DNA from: Thamnaconus septentrionalis
Taxonomy: Eukaryota > Chordata > Actinopteri > Tetraodontiformes > Monacanthidae
Direction of reading: 5' to 3'
DNA: 64,000 nucleotides
NCBI GenBank assembly: GCA_009823395.1
Contig: CM020505.1
Location: 6,751,629 to 6,815,628, forward strand
Below are positions 25,801-35,753 of this stretch, in pieces. The stretch's first letter is position 1, and every line of letters begins with the position of its first letter. The notes beneath the pieces are model-generated. The model saw only the letters and a list, made by a program, of their open reading frames with translations. It ran no database searches and had not been told where the DNA came from. The translations under genes and the position numbers were made by a program.

Positions 25801-28800
25801 TTTGGACTGCTTACTAGTACTATGACACCCAAACCATATCCGTAAATGCCTGCATGGACCTTGAATTAATTTCTGGTGATGATCACCACTCTTCCTCTTC
25901 AGTTTGTTCACCCTGTGGCGCAATGCTGCACAGTGCCCAGACCTGATTCCAACCGCGGTAAAAACAACACGCGGTGTGTATTTGATCAGGTGATGAGGTC
26001 GGGCGGCCTTATCTTCCTTCCTGCCGGGCAGCACTGACTGTGCGACGGGCTTCTCCCTGCTGTGACCAAACTAAATGACCCAGTGAGGAGGAGATGAGGG
26101 CGTCTCTGTGCTGGCTGGGGAAACTGGTCCGACTGGCCGGCCGCTACCTAAACGTGTAGACGCCCATCACCTTTCTGGTACAGGAGGCGCCACATGGTCA
26201 CACGTGAAGACTTGCTGACCAAAGAGTTCCTGTCACCTGAGTCACCCTGGCGTTTCATCTTTCACCCACTTTGACTTTGATATAAAAGTCTGAATACTCT
26301 GAAATTGTCTTTACCCTGATTATGTAAATGTTGATGTAGCCTGTGTGTGTGCGTGTGTGACTTCTACCCCTATGTACTCAGTTGTAAACATTGTGCTTTC
26401 TTTTCAGACTTTGCTCTGCGTGTGTGCGTTATCCTTTCGGTGTTTCTGAGTGTGCGGGTGTACTAGCACGCCGACAAACCAGTTGTCTGACATTCCACGT
26501 CAAAATTTTCTGCTAACCGCAAACCGATGACAGCCGTTCGCCATTGTCATTCAGGAAAGTGAGTCTTTGCCGTTGAAACCAGTCGTCAGTCCAACTCAGC
26601 AGGACGGGTTTTCTTGGCTTCGTCTCCATCTGGTTTTCTCACTCGGATGTTTTTTGTTTTCTTTTTTGTACAGTAGTGCCTCACTGACCTGTCAGTCAGA
26701 CGGCAACACTCCTCATTCATAAACAAGGGATGTTGTAATAGTTATTTAATGCACCCTGGAAGCTATCTCACTTCAACATGTTTGGCAAAACTACATAAAA
26801 TCTCTGGTTTAAATGCCCTGATTCAGGTTTTATGGGGAAGTGTGTGAAATTGACTAGAATTCATGGTACTGCCGTCTCCACAGCGACAGTTAGAAAACCC
26901 AGCGCTTTGAGTGGCTTTTTGTTTGCTGGAGGCCTCGGAGTCCCAACTGTTTGGCCGCGCATCTTTGTTCTGCTTTCACTCGAGTGTCACAGACTCCTGC
27001 CTCTTTTATACTCAAGCCTCGTGCCCTGTTCTGATCCGCAGAGCAGCGCAGCGGTGGTCCGCGAGAAGGCCGAGGTGGAGGCAGCCAAGGTTGCAGTGGA
27101 GGGCCAGGCTGGACGACTGACCCTGGAGACGGAGCGACTGCGCAGGCGGGCGCAGGAGCAGGAGAACGAGGTGGCCAAGCTCAACCGCATCATCGACGAA
27201 GCGAAGCTGCAGGAGAGCAGGCAGGGCGACAGAGCCGGCCGACTGGAGGTGAGGGTGCGACACGCAAAGGCAATTTATAGCTCCGTCGCATCGGACTGCG
27301 CGAGTAAATCCCATCTGCCTGCTTAACAGCGAGACAGAAAGCAACTGGAAGAATCACTGACTGAAATTAAGGAGCAAGAAGAGGAGATGTCTCGCGCCAA
27401 CCGAGCGCTGACCACCCGGTTGGAGGACGTGCAGGTGGGATTGGCAGCATTAACACACATGTTGATCCAGACCATGAGTTTGACCGCTTGACTCGAATGC
27501 TCCTCTCGTCTTCCAGAGGAACCTGACCAAGCTGAGCAGCGAACACAAAGAGCTGGAGGAGAGGTTCCAAGAGGAGAGAACTCAGAAGGAGCAGTTCAAG
27601 GCCATGAAGAACAACATCGAGGACGAGAGGAGGCTGCTGGACCGCACAGTCGAGAAACTCCAGAGGGAAGTGAGTGCACTCCAGTCTGTGGTACAACAAC
27701 ATGACTCCGACCAAATCCCCATCAAATCCTTTGCTGAGTTGTTTATTTATTTAAAAGTAAATCAGACAAAGTTCTCAATCCCTTTTGTGTGCAGAGATTA
27801 CAAAGACGGTTATTTTGTTGATGAAGTAAAACATTTTCAGTCACTTCTAAGCCAGATGACAAATCAAAGTAAACCCGCAAGACATTTATTTTTTATGTGT
27901 TTTACATTTTATGTCATTTTTCAAATCCAATTAAGTGTTTCCTTTTTCTTCTTCTCACTGTGCCCTTCCCCTAATGTCACTCTGTCTGTAGATGAATGAT
28001 ATTGTGGATGCATCCCAGTCATCCACCCACGAGCTGCAGGAGCAGATTGACATTTATAAGGAGAAGAACCGTCGTGAGCTGACGGAGCTGCAGAAGACTC
28101 TGAAGGAGAAGGGCCAGGAGCTGGAGAAGTACCTGCTGCTCACCAAAACCCTGCAGGAGGAGGTACAGTAGTCGGCCACGCCAGCCCGGCCCCGACCCTC
28201 ACGGCCACACGTTTGCCCGGTTCAAGCGGTCACGCCGAGAACATCATTAGTCAGCCGAGGCCTCCCATGCAGAACGGCGGATGATGAGCCATTGTTCAGA
28301 GTCAGCCAGTTTAAGCCCCCTCCTCCAAATACCACCCGCTCCTTTAGAAAGATGTCACCACTTAGGTATTTGTGCTCCCCACTAACCACAACATGATATT
28401 AAAACAGAGTAGCTGAGCCGAGACCGGCTCTTTCCCACCACCTAATCAGTAGCTGCGTTTCCATGACAGTTTTTCCGCAAAAGAAAAGCAATATTTCTAA
28501 AATTTTGTGATTTGCAGGTGTTTCCATTGAACAGTGTGAAGCGCATAAGCCGTAATTCTTGCAAAATCTCGCAGGAAGAGATTTTACTCGTAGTTTGCTT
28601 TTGTTTCTTTACGTTTGTTTGCTGTCAAGAGTGGCTGTTATATTTTTCTCTTTCATGACTTGTAAAAAATATTCCGTCTCCTCCTCCATCCAAACATAAC
28701 GCACCATTTTCACTTGAAGTGAACTGGTCATGTGACCCCGTACATCACGTCCAGTGACGTGTAAATGCCAAAAAAGTGTTTCCATGACACTTTTGCGATA

Positions 28801-31800
28801 TCCTTCTTTATCGATGCGTCTCAAAAACCACCTCATGAGAGCGTCAAAACCTTTTAGCGATATTTGAGAAGTTTTTCCAAAGTTTACGTTACCAGTTTTT
28901 TATTGCGATATTTAGGTTTTGTGCAATTTTATGGAGAATGGAAACGCAGCTAATGTTACAGCCAAGCATGAAATTCACTGCGAGATTGCCGGGACGTTCC
29001 TTCATGATGCTTTGATGTGGGCCTGCAACACCGTCGCGCTCAAACATTGAAACATCTTTGCATTCAAGTGACTGATCTGTGTCAACACTTTGGAATGTGC
29101 GGAATGTTTTTCTTACCTGTAGAAATAAACTTAAATAATTCATATTTGAGTTAGGGAGGCCGAAGTTGTTCCACACATTTATCAAACATTTGTTTAAGAA
29201 GGCGCGGCAGTCAAGGTTATTTTCATAGTAACCGCAAAGAAACAGTCTAGTTTTATGGTTCAGTGAAGTAGAAATGCTTCAGGACGTTGAGATCTGGTTG
29301 AGATGAAGGTGGGACCATGGATGTATTACAAGAACTGGATACCGGACTGAACCTTAGTTGTCATATGTGTTAATGAATGTTTACATTATATATTATGTTA
29401 CATTATTAAATTGTTATAATGATTTAAATAATTTATTATAACAAGTGCACCCTTAATGTGTTTTACAATAGACCTTCATTTTGAGTCTTTTTTTACAAAT
29501 AGATATGAATGATTTTTGATAATATATTATTATCATGTTATTGATAGTTTTGGTTCTGTAACTAATCCAGGTGTTGGTGATGCAGGTTTTTCTATATTGA
29601 GTGTAAGTGTATATGTTTGGACAAGGTCGGTGAGCTGGTTTTTCCTGCCTCTGTCCATCGTGGTGTATTCGTCAGTCCTCCAGCTGGTGTACAGGAAGGC
29701 GAGGATGCAAGTGTTGAGTTATCATTGTTGTTGGAGCCGCGCTGGCAGGATTCACATCCTCATCCTGGCCCTGGTCCTGACAGAACTGGTCGCTCTCGAC
29801 TGGACCCGGTCTAGTCCACTTTCCCAGCTGTTCTCAAATCTCCCTTCTGTCATCGGGCCACTAAAGCCAAAGTGACTACAGCACAACCTGTGTTTCTGTT
29901 GGTCTTTCTTTCTACACAGGAAGGCGGGAGAACATTTGTGGCTTTTCAGAATTAGTTTGCTTTATCCTCGGACTTCAGAGGGATTTTCTGATTCGTCCAA
30001 TACGCTTGTTCCGAAATCCACAGACGTTTAGCTCGGTTTCATTGGCCTTGATTGTTTTTCATTTAAGTATTTACACAATGAAATATGGATCGGTTCTGCT
30101 CTAATGGTATAGGTCACAAGTTACGGCTTATGATTAATTTTCCTTGTGTGAGCATTAAGCAGTGGGGGCAGTTTCCCAGCTGGTGGGGTGGCGGCACTGC
30201 TGAGTGCACACCGGGAGAAACACAGACCGCAGCACCACATTCATTATTCACTCTGGGGAACAATATCATCATTTCCCATAACAGCAACTAAGTTGGTGTT
30301 TGGCTGCACCGGTAACACCTGACAGGATGTAAAAAATGTTTGAAAGAATGAGATGTAATTTCCATCAGCGGCGCCTGCTCCACTTTTACTTGTGTTATCC
30401 AAAACATTTGTAAAGTGCTGTGAGCCCTTTAATGAGCTCACGAGCCATAAAGACTCTTCAAGTCTGTGCGTGTTGTTCCTTCTGCCAGTTGGTGCATCAA
30501 GATGAAGACCTGCGGCGGTATCAGAGGGAGCGAGACGAGGCCGTGGTCAAGGAGAAGGTGCTGGAGAAGAAGGTCCAAGAACTGGAGCTGGAGGCGGAGA
30601 GTAGAACCAACGCCAAAGAAGACAAAGCCCGGCACATTAAAATCATGGAGGTATGTAATTGAATAAGAGCCGTTTCACAACCAAAATGCAGGTGATGTTA
30701 TATCTGGAACTTTGCACAGTATCAGTCCCAGACCGTCACATGTTGCTGCTTGGGTTGGGGTTTGTAGGAGAGGATCAATCAGCTGGAGATGAACCTGGAT
30801 GAGGAGCGTCAGGGTGGAGACCAGCTGATGGACCGGATAGACCGAGGCAGAGAGCAGGTCCAACACACACACACATGAACACGGTGTCGTTATCGCTGCG
30901 CTCGCTTGTCTCACTGACCTGTTCTCCATGTGCTCATAGACGTGTCTCATTTCCCATCCTAACCTCGAAACAATGTCCAGACCTCCTGTTGCTTTGTCCT
31001 CCACCTATAACATCATGACTGCTGTCGCCAGTTGCCAAATAAACAATCAACATGATCGCCGTCAAATGATTAAAATGTTCTTAGATACGGGCCTGAACGA
31101 GCAGCCCACACAGTTCGCAGCAGGGTTTTGTGCTACGCTAATGCTCTCTCTCTCTCTCTCTCTCTCTCCCTCTCTCTCGTGTGCGTCCTTACAAATCAAA
31201 CCAACCTCCACCAGTTCCCAGATTAATTCAACTTCTGATAAAGTAGAGCTTGTTCCTGCTTTGTAAGGCGATCTTGCGTAATCATGCAGTTCGGCCCTCT
31301 GCCAGCGTGGTCTTGAGAGAAGCCATCCAACCTTCCCGCCCCCCTTAAGCTTGAGCTACTAGAGACACCTCCAGGGCTAAATGTGCCCGCTGCCAAATGT
31401 CTCAAGTTTTCAGGTTGTGGAGTTTACTCAGAAATCACCTTCAGTAGCGTCCTTGAAAGAAAGAAAGAAAAAAGAAAAATCAGCCCTCTGTGCCTGAAGT
31501 CAGGGCTTTTTGCACAAAGCTAGTTTTCCTTCCTGGCTGATAAAGCTGCTGACGGAGGCACCACAAAGCAAGATTTAGATAAAGTGCGAGGTGCTTTTAG
31601 CGTGGCTGTTTGTTCTTTTGCGTTGTGCTTACTAATCAGAGGAGGGATGTGTCTCCAAATAACTGCTTTTTACACCGCAAAGCATCGCGACTTGTGACGT
31701 CAGCGTGCGTGTGTGTGGCGCGCATAGTCACGAGTCTCGCTTCACCTCTGTGACTCCAAACTTTAAAGTCCCCCCGCCCGCCCGGAGGCCCTGTGGAGGC

Positions 31801-32553
31801 CTACCTCTTGAGTAGGGGTGGGCATCGTTTGAATATGAACTGTTCCGGTTCCTTACGATTCTCGATTCGATTCTTTTTAAGAGGCAGGGTCAAAAAATGT
31901 TCTTTCTCCATGAATTTTAAATCTATAAACCTGAATGAACTTTACTATGAATTTCTCACAGTGTATTTATCAAGTCTATGATCATGAACTTATGTTCAAT
32001 AATAATAACAACAATAAAAATAATGTACAATAGCTGATGGTTCTCCATCTTAATAACAGCAGTTTAGTGCCGACAACGGCAGAAAACTTTAATCCGATGC
32101 TGCCATGTGCAGTCGAACGCCTCACACTCGCTGCGGCGTGAACATTGAGCGTGGAATAGATACTACATACGTGTGTTTCATGTAGCAAAGCTTAAGTCTT
32201 AAAACATTAATTTTGTTGTTTTGTTTTTTTTTTTAAAGTGCAAGCACAAAACTACAGTGACAAGAGTAAATGTAAAGTTCTGGCTGTTCACCTCTGTGAT
32301 GTCTCGAGACACCCCTGCCAGAGTCAGAGGGGTTGCGACCAAAATTTGACACGCAATTTTTATTTTTTTTTTTCGCATCGGGGGAGGGGAAGAGACGCAT
32401 CGTTGTGTTTGGAAGCTCTTTTCTAAGAAAAGAAAAATATATAAATAAATAAATTCCTGGCAGTGAGGAAGGCGTGAGGTGTGTGGCGGTGACAGAGTGG
32501 CCTCGGCTCAGCCAAGTCGGCTGCCACTGCAGGGAACAAGGAACAAGTGTGTG

Positions 32554-32585
<32 letters not shown>

Positions 32586-35500
32586 TGCGTGCGTGTGTGT
32601 GTGTGTGTGTGATGCACGCTCGATGCTGTGCAGGTGGGTGCTGGTGTGTGCGCTCCTCCGTCTGTCGGGGGAAGGGTGCATGGCTATGGGGTTGGTGGTG
32701 GTGGTGGTGGGTGGGGGAGGGGTTGGGGGGTTGCAGCGCAGCAGCGGAGGCAGCAGGAAGAACACCTGCGTCTCTCCTGGCACCAGGTGCTCCTCTCCTG
32801 TCTAAATGAGAGTAATCTCCCCTCTCCTTCCCCGCCGTCTCTCACAAAGCAGATTAGTTTCGCTGTATGTTCCACTCCGCTGATTCAGCTCCCTCAAGCA
32901 CGGCGCCGGGGCGCGCCGGCGACGGGGGCCATCGCTCATCGGAGGCAGGCTCGCCGTCGCCCGCTAATTGGCATAAAATATCGCCGATTCGAAAAGCTCG
33001 CCCACTTCACCAAAGAAAGAACCATCACCGCCGCATCGATCGGTTTCTCTCCTCCTCCTCCTCCTCCTCCTCCTCCTCCCTGCCGCCTCACTCGCTTCTC
33101 TTTTGATCTATCGCCGAGCCGGTCGGCACCTCGCGCCAGTTGATCTCATGCTCGCTGAGTGGACATGTGATGACTGAGGAGCGGCTGAAAAAACCGGGAG
33201 AGGCGGCTTCGCTTAAATCCTCATCCAGGCCTCGGCGTGACGATCTCGACTTTTCTGATGTTTGTTTATTTAGTCGGCAAAGCCAGCAGCGGCCTCGGCT
33301 CCACTGGCAGGTTGGCTAAAGAGGAAAAAATTGATGTCACTTTGCGTTTAATTATCAGTTTACATAAACAAAGTGCAACGTCTCAATAAAGGGACGCTGA
33401 CGGACTGCACTGCTGGCAGGAGGACTGCGTAGTGTGAGCTGAGCTAATTGTGTCCTTATTTCCCCGCTGTGCTTACTAACCGTGCTGCTCTGCTGACCTA
33501 AAATGACGCTCTTAAATCAATATATAATGTAAGTCCTCTGAAACCACACGTACTTCTACATAAAGTCCTGTCATTTGTTAACCGTGGCTGTATGTCACTG
33601 AGAGTTTACACGGAGCTCCCTTCAGAAAAGTGGAATGCAGCCAAACGGGACGGTCCTGCTCAGCGCAGCAATTAACCGAAGGCTTTGAGCATCAACAGGT
33701 CTATTGTTTCACATTTTGACTCACCGAGCGCGGCGGCGGCGGCAGCGGCGGCAGCGGCGGCTTCTGTCCCAGGCTGAAACTCAGCGTCTGATTTGAAAAG
33801 AGAGAGAGAAAAAAAATGTCATCAGACTGTGTGGGACTGTGGTGATGACAGTGTCTGGACTCGGCTTGACAGGTGGAGCAGATGAGGAATGAACTCCTGC
33901 AGGAGAGGGCTAGCAGACAGGACCTGGAGTGTGACAAGATTGCTCTGGAGAGACAGGTACACACCCTCCTGTCTGGAGGACAACAAATACACACAGTGTG
34001 GCGCCGCAAAAACCCGCAGCCAGGCATCAACCCACTCATTTCATCTGTGTCCTTAGTCCTTTATCATTGAATTGTATTCATTATCACATTGCCCTCCTAT
34101 TTATATTTTTGAGAAAGTGACTTGACGTCGATTTAAACGACTTCCCCTGGCGTTCGCCCCGCAGAATAAAGACCTGAAGGGTCGAGTGTCTTATCTGGAA
34201 GGCTCGCAGAAGTCCAACAAAGAAGTCCTGGTGGGGCAACTGGAGCAGCGCATCCAGGAGCTGGAGGAGAGGCTGGAAGCGGAGGAGAGGTGAGGCGCGG
34301 CCACCTGGGAATACAGAGGAGCTGCGCTGTGCGAGTCAAGGGGATGACAGATGAAGGATGGTGACCAAGAGATTGGACTAACGAGGTCACTGGGATGGGC
34401 TTAAAAGATAAGGAGTGAGGCGGTCACCTCGAGGTTGAAGATCAGAGTTTAGTTGAAGGGATGAATGTATTTGTCAGCAGCATTCAACCGTGAATCCTCA
34501 AACACAGAGAACTGAAAGTTTGTTTTATTCATTTTTCCATTTCCAGCTATAACATTCATTAAAAGCATGTTGTTTAAAAGACGTAAGTGGTATTACCCAA
34601 CATCAGTTCCACCAATGTCTTTCAACAATATAACAATAACAACAGTTTATCCTTAACATCTTTTCAGACCTGCTTTTGAAACACAAACTGTTCTGAAACT
34701 CTTGTGGAAATGGCACGTTGTCACAAAAGAGTCCTATGGAACCTGTAACAACACATCACTTTCAAAACAAAACTAAAACAGATTAAGATTGTGTGAAACT
34801 GTAAAATTAGAGCTAAATATGCTGTTTTCTGCTCTACTGCGGTGCAGGATGAAAAATAACGGTTTGAAAATAAGGGTTAGGCACTTCAAGGGGGAAGAAA
34901 CAGTAGACATGTTTGATTTTGTTTCATAAAATTATGGGTAAAATGTTAAATGAATCTGTATTCTAAAAGTTAATTGTCTCAGTGTTGATATTAAGAACAG
35001 GGCTTCTTCACTTGACATCACAGACGACACACTCAGCTGTGTCAGGATGGTGCGTAGCTGCGTCGGATGTCTCATGGCGTCGTGTGTTTCAGGGAGCGCG
35101 CCAACCTGCAGCTGGCCAACCGCAGGCTGGAGAGGAAGGTCAAAGAGATGGTGATGCAGGGAGAAGAGGAGCAACACTCGCTGCAAGATCAAAAGGACCA
35201 AGTACGTCGTCACACCTCCCCGACCCCCCCTCTCCCACTCTGGCTTTCCCGCACATTTAAATCCTGTCATAATGAACCGAACTGAATGGATTTTCCATCG
35301 TGGTCTCGGCTCGCGCCCGTAACCTCGTGCCCATTATTTCTCCCTTCAAGCTGAATCTACGGCTGAAGGCCTTGAAGCGTCAGATGGACGAGGCCGAGGA
35401 GGAGATTGACCGACTGGAGCACGGCAAGAAGAAGCTGCAGAGGGACCTGGACGAGCAGCAGGAGTCCAACGAGCAGCTGCAGAGCCAGCTCAAAGCTCTG

Positions 35501-35753
35501 AAGAATGAGATCAGGTAGACCAGCGAAACCAGCACAGAAAAAAAGAGAACGGTCGCGACAGGGAATCTGAATCTGCGATGTGTCTTCCAGGCGTAAGAGC
35601 AGCTCCGCCCCGCTGCTGAACACGCTGCACGACGACGACGATGACGACGACGACGACGACATCAGCACCGACGGAGAGACGTATTTCAGCTCGACGTCGG
35701 GCTACAAGCGCTCCTCCAGTCAGGAGAACATCCTGTCCACCTTCACTCTGTGA
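12129..35753 (+). CDS. cgnl1: Cingulin-like 1 (paracingulin/JACOP), junctional coiled-coil protein
   Basis: This is an adaptor of apical tight and adherens junctions that binds ZO-1, actin/microtubule partners and Rho/Rac regulators. Eighteen coding exons join without a frame break into 1329 residues; human is about 1300. Residues 35-54 ([20 protein letters not shown]) are the ZO-1-interaction motif shared with cingulin. The head, about 1-600, is Ser/Pro-rich and contains basic phosphorylation-type sites such as [16 protein letters not shown]. The rod, about 600-1270, is a continuous heptad coiled coil starting at [16 protein letters not shown]. The tail has ten Asp and ends [13 protein letters not shown]. 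The ATG at 12129 is the first in exon 2 and starts the conserved MESYRVTG. CpG promoter 5' and AATAAA at 36908 3'. Paralogue CGN is excluded by length, sequence and synteny with tcf12. Confidence 0.96.
13924..14018 (+). CDS. cgnl1: cgnl1 exon 3
   Basis: The acceptor is CATTTGCAG and the donor GATGG|GTGAGT. It reads [20 protein letters not shown] and on to LFSYLKDG. It begins in phase 0 and carries two bases. Confidence 0.93.
14019..15472 (+). other. cgnl1: cgnl1 intron 3 with a perfect hairpin
   Basis: A 1.45-kb intron. Its notable content is the inverted repeat at 14130-14176. The remainder shows no exon or clear repeat. Confidence 0.8.
14130..14176 (+). repeat. Perfect inverted repeat (hairpin)
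   Basis: The arms at 14130-14149 and 14157-14176 are exact reverse complements (20 bp) around a 7-nt loop, AAAGTGA. After one mismatch, three more pairs follow outward. Seventeen nt of the 3' arm plus loop edge (14154-14170) occur in reverse complement at 52959-52975 in the myzap 3'UTR. Confidence 0.9.
15473..15578 (+). CDS. cgnl1: cgnl1 exon 4, start of the rod
   Basis: The acceptor is TGTTTGCAG and the donor GCAAG|GTGAGA. Two carried bases complete GGA. The exon encodes [16 protein letters not shown], the conserved start of the coiled-coil rod in cingulin-like proteins. Confidence 0.94.
15736..15825 (+). CDS. cgnl1: cgnl1 exon 5, coiled coil
   Basis: The acceptor is CTCTGGGTAG and the donor CTCGAG|GTAACA. 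Thirty codons with Leu/Met heptads ([20 protein letters not shown]). Confidence 0.92.
16280..16416 (+). CDS. cgnl1: cgnl1 exon 6, coiled coil
   Basis: The acceptor is CACCATCAG and the donor GGAAGA|GTGAGT. It ends with two carried bases. The rod segment includes [20 protein letters not shown]. Confidence 0.93.
16417..17271 (+). other. cgnl1: cgnl1 intron 6
   Basis: AT-rich intron without recognisable features. The 3' splice site is TCGTCAG|GCTTTTCCAG. A second AG ten bases later would put an in-frame TGA after the junction, so the upstream AG must be the one used. Confidence 0.8.
17272..17410 (+). CDS. cgnl1: cgnl1 exon 7, coiled coil
   Basis: It starts after TCGTCAG at 17271. This choice keeps frame and yields the conserved [20 protein letters not shown]. 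The donor is ATGGCG|GTAAGG. Confidence 0.92.
17802..18014 (+). CDS. cgnl1: cgnl1 exon 8, coiled coil
   Basis: The acceptor is CTCCACAG and the donor AAGCAG|GTACTC. It encodes 71 Glu/Lys/Leu-rich codons of the rod, beginning [20 protein letters not shown]. Confidence 0.94.
20690..21320. promoter_or_regulatory. GC-rich intronic module, candidate enhancer or alternative promoter
   Basis: A CpG-containing island in otherwise AT-rich intron. It includes CCGCCCGCCCGCCCGC-type and GCCGCCGCGG runs. There is no coding potential on the + strand. The long minus-strand frame here is explained by G+C bias. The function is inferred from composition only. Confidence 0.25.
21668..22145. mobile_element. AT-rich inverted-repeat element (hAT/MITE-like)
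   Basis: The left end (GGGATGCAAATTATTGATTA) and right end (reverse complement GGGATGTTAACAATTAATTG) are similar and inverted. Both run into arrays of ATTAATCGATTAA-like palindromes, with an AT-rich core lacking ORFs. I could not confirm a target-site duplication. Confidence 0.6.
24846..25230 (+). mobile_element. Dispersed hAT-like repeat, copy 1
   Basis: It begins AGGGCTGTGCGATTAATCGA, a familiar teleost hAT-type end. Most of its length matches 47993-48300 in reverse complement, for example CAAAATGTGAAAGTTTTGCA, ATGATAGAAAAA and ACTTTACTAAACCCAAGG. Its 3' end is missing compared with copy 2. Confidence 0.7.
25330..26200. promoter_or_regulatory. GC-rich intronic module, candidate regulatory
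   Basis: A composition island with CpGs and no exon that fits the cgnl1 frame. It is unlike the neighbouring repeats. A regulatory role is only inferred. Confidence 0.2.
27042..27248 (+). CDS. cgnl1: cgnl1 exon 9, coiled coil
   Basis: The acceptor is CTGATCCGCAG and the donor CTGGAG|GTGAGG. It encodes 69 codons, including [20 protein letters not shown], and has the high G+C typical of the rod exons. Confidence 0.94.
27330..27434 (+). CDS. cgnl1: cgnl1 exon 10, coiled coil
   Basis: The acceptor is CTGCTTAACAG and the donor GTGCAG|GTGGGA. It reads [20 protein letters not shown] and continues as heptads. The 81-nt intron before it is very short. Confidence 0.93.
27517..27669 (+). CDS. cgnl1: cgnl1 exon 11, coiled coil
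   Basis: The acceptor is GTCTTCCAG and the donor AGGGAA|GTGAGT. It encodes 51 codons, including [20 protein letters not shown]. Confidence 0.93.
27992..28162 (+). CDS. cgnl1: cgnl1 exon 12, coiled coil
   Basis: The acceptor is CTGTCTGTAG and the donor GAGGAG|GTACAG. It encodes 57 codons, including [20 protein letters not shown]. Confidence 0.93.
28163..30488 (+). other. cgnl1: cgnl1 intron 12
   Basis: This intron carries a 503-bp terminal-inverted-repeat element at 28450-28952. An unassigned open stretch around 29516-29875 shows no known domain and no splice-compatible frame. The rest is unremarkable. Confidence 0.7.
28450..28952. mobile_element. Non-autonomous DNA transposon with 15-bp TIRs
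   Basis: The left end TAGCTGCGTTTCCAT and right end ATGGAAACGCAGCTA are perfect inverted repeats. TA may be the target duplication. The interior repeats the theme GTTTCCAT with GCGATAT and CAAAA motifs, and has no ORF. The element family is not assigned. Confidence 0.75.
30489..30650 (+). CDS. cgnl1: cgnl1 exon 13, coiled coil
   Basis: The acceptor is CTTCTGCCAG and the donor ATGGAG|GTATGT. It encodes 54 codons, including [20 protein letters not shown]. Confidence 0.93.
30768..30857 (+). CDS. cgnl1: cgnl1 exon 14, coiled coil
   Basis: The acceptor is GGGTTTGTAG and the donor GAGCAG|GTCCAA. It encodes 30 codons, [20 protein letters not shown] onwards. The donor is weaker than its neighbours but the frame and family sequence continue cleanly. 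Confidence 0.9.
31814..32180 (+). mobile_element. Teleost hAT-like repeat fragment
   Basis: It starts AGGGGTGGGCATCGTTTGAA and continues GGTTCCTTACGATTCTCGAT, a repeat start I recognise from many fish genomes. The right end is not identified, so the end coordinate is a guess. Confidence 0.45.
32547..32611. repeat. Alternating GT/GC tract, Z-DNA-prone
   Basis: An uninterrupted purine-pyrimidine alternation of about 65 bp: (GT)n, then about seven GTGC units, then (GT)n again. Confidence 0.95.
32620..33330. promoter_or_regulatory. GC-rich intronic module, candidate regulatory
   Basis: CpG-bearing and non-coding, with G-rich (GGTGGTGGTGG) and (CTC)n tracts. It then passes into TGTTTATTTAG and TAAACAAAG, which resemble forkhead sites, near 33264-33372. 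It could be an intragenic enhancer, by composition only. Confidence 0.2.
33873..33956 (+). CDS. cgnl1: cgnl1 exon 15, coiled coil
   Basis: The acceptor is CGGCTTGACAG and the donor AGACAG|GTACAC. It encodes 28 codons: [20 protein letters not shown] and on. Confidence 0.93.
34165..34289 (+). CDS. cgnl1: cgnl1 exon 16, coiled coil
   Basis: The acceptor is TCGCCCCGCAG and the donor GGAGAG|GTGAGG. It encodes [20 protein letters not shown] and further heptads. Two bases are carried. Confidence 0.93.
35093..35201 (+). CDS. cgnl1: cgnl1 exon 17, coiled coil
   Basis: The acceptor is TGTGTTTCAG and the donor GACCAA|GTACGT. The carried AG plus G gives Arg and the exon continues [20 protein letters not shown]. 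Confidence 0.93.
35351..35514 (+). CDS. cgnl1: cgnl1 exon 18, coiled coil
   Basis: The acceptor is CTCCCTTCAAG and the donor ATCAG|GTAGAC. It encodes [20 protein letters not shown], the highly conserved last part of the rod. Confidence 0.94.
35591..35753 (+). CDS. cgnl1: cgnl1 exon 19, tail and stop
   Basis: The acceptor is GTCTTCCAG. It encodes [14 protein letters not shown], a run of ten Asp (35631-35660), [20 protein letters not shown] and ENILSTFTL, with TGA at 35751-35753. The tail resembles that of cingulin-family proteins. Confidence 0.95.

Larger units (their letters stand above)
18015..27041 (+). other. cgnl1: cgnl1 intron 8 (9 kb), repeat-bearing
   Basis: The largest intron in the window. 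It contains a poly-T tract near 19689-19708, a palindromic AT-rich element at 21668-22145, a dispersed hAT-like repeat at 24846-25230, and two G+C/CpG-rich non-repetitive stretches (about 20690-21320 and 25330-26200) that could be regulatory. No coding exon was found; the flanking exons join perfectly without one. Confidence 0.75.
30858..33872 (+). other. cgnl1: cgnl1 intron 14
   Basis: A 3-kb intron. It holds a (CT)n tract at about 31144-31180, a repeat fragment from 31814, a purine/pyrimidine-alternating tract at 32547-32611, and a GC-rich stretch at about 32620-33330 including (CTC)n near 33049-33078. No exon is supported. Confidence 0.75.

Noticed and set aside
29516..29875. Open frame of 119 codons in cgnl1 intron 12
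   Set aside because: No acceptor/donor pair keeps the cgnl1 frame; the flanking exons already join perfectly; no domain recognised.
32423..32617. Minus-strand His/Thr-rich ORFs over the GT tract
   Set aside because: Pure microsatellite translation.
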